DNA of 10,812 nucleotides from Candidatus Pelagibacter sp. TMED197 (GTDB lineage Bacteria; Pseudomonadota; Alphaproteobacteria; Pelagibacterales; Pelagibacteraceae). Shown piece by piece: positions 5,347 through 10,812 of this stretch (the first letter of the stretch is position 1; every line of letters starts with the position of its first letter). The translations under genes were made by a program, and so were the position numbers. The stretch lies in NCBI GenBank assembly GCA_002169755.1, contig NHIU01000024.1, positions 27,209 through 38,020 of the forward strand, written 5' to 3'. A model generated the notes under the pieces. That model ran no database searches. It was given only the letters and a program-made list of their open reading frames with translations, and was not told where the DNA came from.

Positions 5347-6515
5347 TATTTTTTTCCCTTTTTAGCTGCACGAGCCTTCTTCGCCAAATCAGCGTCAGCT
5401 GTGTAGTATGCTTTTCCTTTTGTGATGAACGCATTAACTCTAGCAAATGCCCATTGTTGTGGCGTTGTACCAGGTCTATGTCCACCTTTCCATGCAGCCA
5501 TACCTCTATTGTACACTTGTTTTAAAATGCCGTAAGGTATGCCTGACTTTTCAGATTTGTTTTTTATTCCTTCAATCTGTTTTTCATCTATTTGTTGCAT
5601 TTCTTTTTCTTTCTTTGGTTCTTTTTCTGAAGTTAATCGAGCTGCTCTTTCTTTATTTTTTAAGTCATCTAGTTTTAACTTCATTGTTTCTAAATCTGCC
5701 TTTGCAATTGCCATAGGCGTTTTCTGTTTAGGATCACCAACATCCATACTATTAACTTTATTAGTTTTATCTGTAATTCTATTTTGTAAATCAGATATTT
5801 TTTGAGCAGGTGTTTTTTCTACTTCAGTAATACCCTCTTTCTTTTTAACAATATTTGTTGCCGTAGCGTATCTTACTGCGTCACCTTTTTCTTTACCATA
5901 TCTGTCTTTAAAATCTTTTTTAGGCAACTCATCTGCCATCTTATGTACTTTTTTAATCTGACCTTTTGATAAGTCTGCCTCTTTCATATCAGGATTATAC
6001 ATTAAATAATCTGATACTGAATTAATATAATCTTTTGCTTTTGTAATTTTAGATTGTACCCATGCTTCTAAAGGATTACCCTCATCTGTTTTACCTTGCA
6101 ACATAGATGATAATTGAGTAGCCTTATCTGCGATTGCCTCTAACTCACCTCTTGCCATAGATACTTCATGGTCGTCTTCTTCTTTGACAGCCTTTTTTAA
6201 CATATCTCTCTGACCAGCATGAGCGTCTGAAGCCTTGTCTAATTTAGATATAACTTTTTTAACAACTGATAAATCTTTGTTGTCTAGGCCTTCTTTAAAT
6301 TTTATATTACCTCTTAAAGTATCCTGTGTAATTTCTATTTCTTTTACACCATCTCTTTTTAATTGATCCATCTTTGCCTGTGCCTTTTCTTTTGTTTTAA
6401 AAGGTACTGCAAATCTTTTTTTATTTAATGGATCTCTATATCTTACTACATGAACAAGTGTAAATTCACTTACTTGTTCTCTAATCTCTTCCCAACTTTT
6501 TCTATATCTACTCAT
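5346..6515 (-). CDS. Multidomain helical phage protein with conserved C-terminal domain (DUF5824-like)
   Basis: 389 residues. Residues 18-64 look like a small alpha/beta domain (TLVHVVRYRDPLNKKRF). Residues 79-172 are helical, with KLDKASDAHAGQ and later AWVQSKITKAKDYINSVSDYL, patterns I know from marine T4-like phage proteins. Residues 194-222 carry the shared FKDRYG motif. Residues 239-292 are a Lys/Glu/Leu coiled coil. Residues 322-374 (EKSGIPYGILKQVYNRGMA, then GHRPGTTPQQWAFARVNAF) form a conserved terminal domain that I believe is the DUF5824 family, from memory and unverified. The last 20 residues are a basic Lys/Ala tail. TAATG overlaps couple it to both neighbours. No catalytic signature is evident; a structural or head-assembly role is likely. 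Confidence 0.85.
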   Translation of the reverse strand: MSRYRKSWEEIREQVSEFTLVHVVRYRDPLNKKRFAVPFKTKEKAQAKMDQLKRDGVKEIEITQDTLRGNIKFKEGLDNKDLSVVKKVISKLDKASDAHAGQRDMLKKAVKEEDDHEVSMARGELEAIADKATQLSSMLQGKTDEGNPLEAWVQSKITKAKDYINSVSDYLMYNPDMKEADLSKGQIKKVHKMADELPKKDFKDRYGKEKGDAVRYATATNIVKKKEGITEVEKTPAQKISDLQNRITDKTNKVNSMDVGDPKQKTPMAIAKADLETMKLKLDDLKNKERAARLTSEKEPKKEKEMQQIDEKQIEGIKNKSEKSGIPYGILKQVYNRGMAAWKGGHRPGTTPQQWAFARVNAFITKGKAYYTADADLAKKARAAKKGKK

Positions 6516-9376
6516 TAGTTATTTACCTTTGCCCCAGCTCTCCACTGATAACAAGACCAGTATCGTGCTTTCCATTTAGGCCCTGGAGTATCACATCTAT
6601 GTCTTGCTCTGAAGCTTCGTCTTCTTGCAGGATCATCTCTCTTAATACTCAAACCTGTTGTATCACCAAAAGAAACTTTTACTACTTTACCTGTTGGGCC
6701 TTTTACATAAACATAAAACTTTTTAGAACCACCTCTAATCGGGTCGTTTAGTTTTACCTTTTTGCCTTGATATTCGGCCTCTTGTAAAGGTTCTGACTCG
6801 TGTTCAAATAAACACTCGTCACATTTCTTATCAAACTCTTCATCAAATTGTTTAAAACTTTTCACTTCTATATTTTCTCCGATACTCTTTCTGACTTCTT
6901 CTTTTTCATCGCCATGTTTTGATTTAAAGTCTTCTTTTGTTAGAGTTTTAATATCTCTACTATATTCTTTAAATCTACTTTTGACAATCTCGTCATTTGT
7001 ATCAACAACTTTGTTGACCATTTTTTCGTAGGTTTCTTCTAATTTAGATTCCCACTCATCACCGTATCGTCCCTTATATTTATCTATCGTTTCATCGCTA
7101 TTTCGCCACTCTTCAATGTCTTTTAATTCTACTTTATTAATCATTTTAATCTTCTTACCAGAGACTTGTATTTTGTTATTTTCTGGATTACTTGGGGTAT
7201 ATGTTGTGCCTTGAAACTTAGGATCATAATTAGGTTCACCTGGTGTAATAGATGAAGTGTATTTTGCATAATCATGCCCTATATCGTATGCCTCAGGCAT
7301 ACCCATATTTGTAAGACCCATATTTACTTTTTCAGTCTCTTTGTTATTTCTGTTAATTTTTAGTTCGCCATACATTTGTTTAAACTTCTTCGTGTACTTA
7401 CTAGGTTTAGTCTTTGCACCTTTGTCAGCACTAGTTTGTTTGTAGGCTGCAGGATCGTCATCTCTCATTTTAGATTGTCTGTCTAATTGTTTCTTATGTT
7501 GTCTTGCCTTATCTTTTGATAGACCTTTTACATATTTTTTAGGTAGACCTGTCTCTTTATCTTCAGGTGATTTCTTAATAGAACCACCTTTGTCGTAGTA
7601 TTTCGGATCCCTTTTATATTTGTGTTTAGCAATTTTCTTTGCTCTTTCTTCTAACTCAATAGGATATACTGGCGTTTCCATAATGTTATGTAACCAACAT
7701 CTATGTAATTTATTATCAACATCTTCTAAAGTCACATAGTTTGTTCCTCTTCTTATAACTATACCAGTTATACCATTTTGTATATCGTCAACTATATCTC
7801 CTACTTCGTAGATATGTTCACTGATATACTGATCTCTTAATGTCATTTTTTCTAATTCTTCTCTTGTTGAAGCAGTTATGAAAGGTTTAAATCTTAATGC
7901 ACCTGCACCAGCGTCATGGTTGACACCTGCAGCCAATTGCATACCTTTTCTTACATCTTTGAATAATTGTAAACCTCTATTTGAATTACCAAATGAAGAA
8001 GGTAAACCTTTTTTAAATGTATCATAGTCGTCTGATTTAGCGGCAGTTCTCATTTTACTTGCACTCATGCCTGTTGCACCATCAGCGTCTGGATCTCTTT
8101 CACCAGCAGATACAATATTAATTTTATCATAGTTATAGAAACCATGTCTGCTTCTTATGTTATTGTATTTCTTAATTGTTGTTTCAAATTCTCTTACTCT
8201 ATCACTACCAACTACCATAGATAATTCTGTTGTACCTCTATTGTATAGATCGGTCACTATTTCAAATACACTATTAGATTTACTTACAATAATATTTCTA
8301 GCGTGTCTAGGAAACATTTGTTTCATTGCTTGTATTTTCTGTCTATAAGATAAAGGATTCTTTGCACTATCCTCTGACTTACTTACAAAGATATAATAGT
8401 TATCTGCTCTAACTTGCGATAACTTATTCATAAGTTTTTCATGTCCGATTGTTGGTGGATTGAATCGACCAAAGGTAAACGCTATATGTCTACCTTTGGC
8501 CTCTTTTATTTTAGATAATGATTTCAGTTCATCTGGTGTTATTTTCCCGTCATCCATAATGTCGTTCAAATGTTTAAAGAATTTGAGATAATGATACTTC
8601 TCTAACATCTTATAAATTACATTTTTAGGAAGTCGGTTCTTAACGCCAAACTTTCTGATTTCTTCTGGTGACATATCAGCCGCAAAAGAGTCTTTTCTAT
8701 CTTGTACGGTCTTGTCTCCAATATCAATTAGAGTGTTAATAGAGTCTGTAATTTCAGCTAACTTTTTAGCAACTAATGTACTCAACCCATCAATATCAGA
8801 TGAGGTAAGCCTTGATAGTTCCTCATAATCAATAATATCTCGAGCCAATTCACCTTTAACAACATCTATTTCAGAAACACGTTTCTGAAAATCCGCTAGG
8901 TATTTTTCAGGTTCGAAGGTGCCAGGATCTGGTCTTTTGATAAACTTATTATCGTCTATGTCAAAAGTACCATCTGCCATGTCCCTTGCCTTACTAAATG
9001 TAGCAGGATCTATGATAGAAAAGTAGTTTATAGGATGATCTGTGCCAGGTATTGTTTGACCATTTATTTCGCCTTGATATTCTCTTATTTTTTCATGTAC
9101 CTTTTCTTGTTCTTCCTGTGAACCAGGTATATCAAATAAGATATTAACATCTAAATCAGCGTCATCTCTATATTGTTTTGTTAGTATAGAACCAATTAAG
9201 GTATACTTAACTACTTTCCCAAATTTTTCAAATGTTTTAATTCCGTCTATTATTTGTTTTCTTACAGCAGGCTTTAAACTAGGATTACTTGTATCTGGAT
9301 TATCAAATACAGGTCTTGCGTATGTCTTTCTAGGTATGTCTATAATAGACTCTTTTATAAAATCTTTAAATCTCAT
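6515..9376 (-). CDS. Multidomain protein: nucleotidyltransferase + NMNAT/cytidylyltransferase-like domain + virion-type C-terminal modules
   Basis: 953 residues. The N-terminus MRFKDFIKES resembles a T4 capsid-targeting peptide (I-K-E, then Ser). Residues 40-125 are a pol-beta-superfamily nucleotidyltransferase: Gly62-Ser63, then Asp74-x-Asp76, with Asp123 a candidate third carboxylate. Residues 296-460 are an HxGH-type nucleotidyltransferase as in NMN adenylyltransferases: GRFNPPTIGH (303-312, T-x-G-H form), VVGSDR (388-393) and GMSASKMR (436-443, equivalent to ISSTxxR). Residues 523-567 look KOW/SH3-like. Residues 611-671 are a basic block (LPKKYVKGLS ... KYTKKF). Residues 760-835 hold two YG-containing motifs shared with downstream proteins. 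A CDEC pair (852-855) and a terminal basic domain with Cys928 and Cys942 end the chain. Both catalytic cores look intact. Substrates are unknown; NAD synthesis from NMN is one possibility. Confidence 0.85.
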   Translation of the reverse strand: MRFKDFIKESIIDIPRKTYARPVFDNPDTSNPSLKPAVRKQIIDGIKTFEKFGKVVKYTLIGSILTKQYRDDADLDVNILFDIPGSQEEQEKVHEKIREYQGEINGQTIPGTDHPINYFSIIDPATFSKARDMADGTFDIDDNKFIKRPDPGTFEPEKYLADFQKRVSEIDVVKGELARDIIDYEELSRLTSSDIDGLSTLVAKKLAEITDSINTLIDIGDKTVQDRKDSFAADMSPEEIRKFGVKNRLPKNVIYKMLEKYHYLKFFKHLNDIMDDGKITPDELKSLSKIKEAKGRHIAFTFGRFNPPTIGHEKLMNKLSQVRADNYYIFVSKSEDSAKNPLSYRQKIQAMKQMFPRHARNIIVSKSNSVFEIVTDLYNRGTTELSMVVGSDRVREFETTIKKYNNIRSRHGFYNYDKINIVSAGERDPDADGATGMSASKMRTAAKSDDYDTFKKGLPSSFGNSNRGLQLFKDVRKGMQLAAGVNHDAGAGALRFKPFITASTREELEKMTLRDQYISEHIYEVGDIVDDIQNGITGIVIRRGTNYVTLEDVDNKLHRCWLHNIMETPVYPIELEERAKKIAKHKYKRDPKYYDKGGSIKKSPEDKETGLPKKYVKGLSKDKARQHKKQLDRQSKMRDDDPAAYKQTSADKGAKTKPSKYTKKFKQMYGELKINRNNKETEKVNMGLTNMGMPEAYDIGHDYAKYTSSITPGEPNYDPKFQGTTYTPSNPENNKIQVSGKKIKMINKVELKDIEEWRNSDETIDKYKGRYGDEWESKLEETYEKMVNKVVDTNDEIVKSRFKEYSRDIKTLTKEDFKSKHGDEKEEVRKSIGENIEVKSFKQFDEEFDKKCDECLFEHESEPLQEAEYQGKKVKLNDPIRGGSKKFYVYVKGPTGKVVKVSFGDTTGLSIKRDDPARRRSFRARHRCDTPGPKWKARYWSCYQWRAGAKVNN

Positions 9377-9663
9377 TATTCTCCGCCGCCTCCATTGCCG
9401 CCGTTACCACCGTTTGCTCCATTACCACCGTTTCCATTACCATTGCCATTGCCATTGCCGTTACCATTTCCGTTAGTATCACCATTACCATTTGTATTAT
9501 CTGTATCAGCGTTTTTACTTGTTGTACCAATACGACCAAAGAAAGGGTATCTTACATATTTATTTCCTGTAGGAACACAAACCTTTAGTTTATTGTCAAA
9601 TCTATATCCGTCAGGACATCTTTTATCTGCAACTAAACTCATGTACTCTTTAAATTTCTTCAT
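9376..9663 (-). CDS. Small two-cysteine protein with Asn-Gly low-complexity tail
   Basis: 95 residues in two parts. Residues 1-53 begin MKKFKEYMSL, similar in style to the capsid-targeting-like N-termini of its neighbours but lacking a clear I/L-x-E site. They also contain the cysteine motif KRCPDGYRFDNKLKVCVP (Cys16, Cys29), which I recall from phage hypothetical proteins. Residues 55-95 consist almost only of Asn and Gly, with a few Thr, Asp and Ala and a terminal Glu, encoded by a degenerate hexanucleotide repeat. Such a tail is expected to be disordered and flexible. The start overlaps the kinase stop as ATGA and the stop overlaps the next start as TAATG. Function unknown; a flexible virion component is one idea. 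Confidence 0.8.
   Translation of the reverse strand: MKKFKEYMSLVADKRCPDGYRFDNKLKVCVPTGNKYVRYPFFGRIGTTSKNADTDNTNGNGDTNGNGNGNGNGNGNGNGGNGANGGNGGNGGGGE
9379..9501 (-). repeat. Degenerate hexanucleotide (GGTAAC/GGCAAT-type) repeat encoding Asn-Gly tail
   Basis: The coding strand repeats Gly-Asn codons (GGN AAY), giving tandem 6-base units that are clearest at about 9430-9475, where several near-identical copies run in phase. Closer to the stop it changes to a Gly-Gly-Asn pattern. Repeats of this type can expand or shrink by slippage in whole codon pairs without breaking the frame. Confidence 0.8.
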
Positions 9664-10349
9664 GTTCTTCTCTTTGCTTTTCTCTCACCTGCCATCCATC
9701 TTTTTGCAATATAAGATGATATAGGTTTTGTAATTAATCGTCTAACTATTTTTGATACATTATTTAATGTTATGGTTACTAATTCTGCTTCTGATTTATT
9801 GTTATCAACAACAACAAAATTATTCATACCAAATAGTCTTTGAAACTTACCGATATTACTTTGTACACCTTCCCAATTTTTCTTTACAATATATTCTGGT
9901 ACAATTCTTTCTCTTCTTTGTTGTCTTTCTAAAGCAACATCTAAACTAGTATTTACAAATATCATATAACAATCATATCCTAATTGTTTAAGCATATTAG
10001 CATTTCTAGCAATGGTATCATAATCTCTACCTGTACTATCAATAACTAAACCAAGTCTACCTTTTATATAAGTTTGTAATTGATTTAACACGGTACCTTT
10101 TGCTCTTTTTCTTAATATATCTCTAAAGTATTCTTCTTCATCTGGCATTTTCATAGATAATCCTGCCTTTTTGATTTCTCTTTCAAATGTAATATCAGAG
10201 TTTACAACTTTTAAACCTGAACCTGCAAATGCTGAAGAAGCAACAAATGTCTTACCTGAACCAGGGCCACCTGCAAGGAAAAATGCTTTGAATATACCTG
10301 GATCGTAAAGACCTTCGTTTATTTGTTGTGTAAAACTTTTAACTTCCAT
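9660..10349 (-). CDS. P-loop kinase of zeta-toxin/polynucleotide-kinase type with capsid-targeting-like N-terminus
   Basis: 229 residues. Walker A is AGGPGSGKT (26-34, Lys33/Thr34). NSD (50-52) may supply a substrate-side Asp. LVIDSTGRD (101-109) is a Walker-B-like strand of the kind seen in small nucleotide and sugar kinases, and ERQQRRER (141-148) is an arginine-rich LID. This layout fits the AAA_33/zeta-toxin/polynucleotide-kinase group, which phosphorylates sugars, nucleotides or nucleic-acid 5' ends. The first 20 residues, MEVKSFTQQINEGLYDPG, precede the kinase fold and resemble a capsid-targeting peptide (I-N-E, then Gly). The C-terminus (205-229) is basic. It overlaps the adenylate-kinase-like gene by 11 bases and the next gene by four (ATGA). 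The substrate is not readable from sequence. Confidence 0.85.
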   Translation of the reverse strand: MEVKSFTQQINEGLYDPGIFKAFFLAGGPGSGKTFVASSAFAGSGLKVVNSDITFEREIKKAGLSMKMPDEEEYFRDILRKRAKGTVLNQLQTYIKGRLGLVIDSTGRDYDTIARNANMLKQLGYDCYMIFVNTSLDVALERQQRRERIVPEYIVKKNWEGVQSNIGKFQRLFGMNNFVVVDNNKSEAELVTITLNNVSKIVRRLITKPISSYIAKRWMAGERKAKRRT

Positions 10350-10812
10350 CTTCTATTGCCTTTATAATTTTATTAGCGTTATCTTCTATTGTACCGCCCT
10401 CTGCTTTTATTTCTACGAAACCAGGTTTACCTCTAAAATGTTCTACTGCAGGACCTGTTTCTCTATTGTATAAGTCTATTCTATTATTGATTATCTCTTT
10501 AGTATCGTCTGCTCTACCTCTTGCTAATAATCTTTTTAAAATTTCTTCTCTACTAACATCTAAAAATATAACTTTATCGTAACCTATGTTTGCCTCTTCC
10601 ATATCTCTTACTTGCGTCATATATCTAGGCCAACCATCTAAAACATAACCAGTAGGTGATTGATCTACTTTATCTTTAATTAATTTTAAGACTATTTCAT
10701 TAGGCACAAATTGACCTGTTGAAATTATATCTGCAACTTGTTTTCCTATCTCACTACCTTTTTCTACTTCTTTTCTTAACATGCCACCTGGATAGATGTG
10801 AGGTATAGAAAA
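10339..10812 (-). CDS. Adenylate-kinase-family enzyme, N-terminus outside the window
   Basis: The frame is open to the window edge: upstream of an internal ATG at 10782 it reads FSIPHIYPGGMLRKEVEKG, the equivalent of the adenylate kinase HISTGDMLR segment. The P-loop must therefore lie outside and the ATG at 10782 is not the start. The visible 157 residues show GYVLDGWPRYMTQ (AMP-site DGFPR equivalent, Arg kept) and LLARGRADDTKEII with a following NNRIDLY (LID and catalytic arginines, RxDD). The LID is very short, with no zinc-type insertion. Differences from the canonical family are Y-P-G-G for S-T-G-D and Trp for Phe in DGFPR. The likely role is nucleoside monophosphate phosphorylation for phage DNA synthesis; the changed NMP site could alter substrate choice. 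Confidence 0.85.
   Translation of the reverse strand, partial: FSIPHIYPGGMLRKEVEKGSEIGKQVADIISTGQFVPNEIVLKLIKDKVDQSPTGYVLDGWPRYMTQVRDMEEANIGYDKVIFLDVSREEILKRLLARGRADDTKEIINNRIDLYNRETGPAVEHFRGKPGFVEIKAEGGTIEDNANKIIKAIEDGS

Noticed and set aside
5093..5365. Plus-strand open frames of 60-110 codons (for example here, 3354-3617 and 9395-9724)
   Set aside because: They lie antisense inside well-supported minus-strand genes, have Phe/Leu/Ser or Pro/Leu composition expected from complementing Lys/Glu or Asn/Gly codons, and lack ribosome binding sites or family motifs.
4204..10349. Kinase, HAD phosphatase and nucleotidyltransferase as a toxin-antitoxin or defence island
   Set aside because: They sit inside a phage structural/late gene run with no antitoxin-like partner, no separate promoter and no integrase or mobile element; phage metabolism or injected effectors fit better.

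Overview
The window looks like part of the late/virion region of a T4-like (myovirus) phage genome. The signs are: AT-rich DNA (the 3758-3776 hairpin is an obvious GC-rich exception); every supported gene on the minus strand and tightly packed; many small lysine-rich proteins; an exact T4-type late promoter octamer (TATAAATA, minus strand, 4193-4200); and N-terminal peptides resembling the T4 capsid-targeting sequence. The style fits marine T4-like phages of cyanobacteria or SAR11-type alphaproteobacteria, but the host cannot be fixed from this window.

Layout in the direction of transcription, right to left. (1) 10812-9376: an adenylate-kinase-family enzyme cut by the window edge, a P-loop kinase of the zeta-toxin/polynucleotide-kinase type, and a small protein with two cysteines and an Asn-Gly low-complexity tail. 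(2) 9376-4204: a 953-residue multidomain protein (pol-beta-type nucleotidyltransferase + NMNAT/cytidylyltransferase-type domain + KOW/SH3-like segment + basic and cysteine-containing C-terminal modules), a 389-residue helical/coiled-coil protein with a conserved C-terminal domain, a 214-residue protein with an internal repeat and an EF-hand-like loop, and a small HAD phosphatase with a GTG start. (3) 4203-3204: the late promoter, a 113-residue putative virion protein, a 109-bp structured spacer with four inverted repeats, and a 153-residue putative tail-fibre/structural protein. (4) 3203-1: a run of seven small proteins, mostly uncharacterised, followed by the first codons of a gene leaving the window.

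Genes are joined by very short junctions. Eight junctions are the same TAATG stop/start overlap and one is ATGA, so translation is probably coupled along one or a few long mRNAs. No intergenic stretch exceeds 110 bp, and I found no tRNA, CRISPR array, IS element or integrase.

The most interesting reading is that four proteins, including two with enzymatic domains, begin with a short peptide of the form M-x-F-K-x-x-(I/L)-x-E followed by A/G/S/Y. This resembles the T4 capsid-targeting peptide with its prohead-protease cleavage site. If it is real, the phage packages a nucleotidyltransferase/adenylyltransferase fusion and a kinase in its head and may inject them with its DNA. This is inference from sequence pattern and needs virion proteomics.
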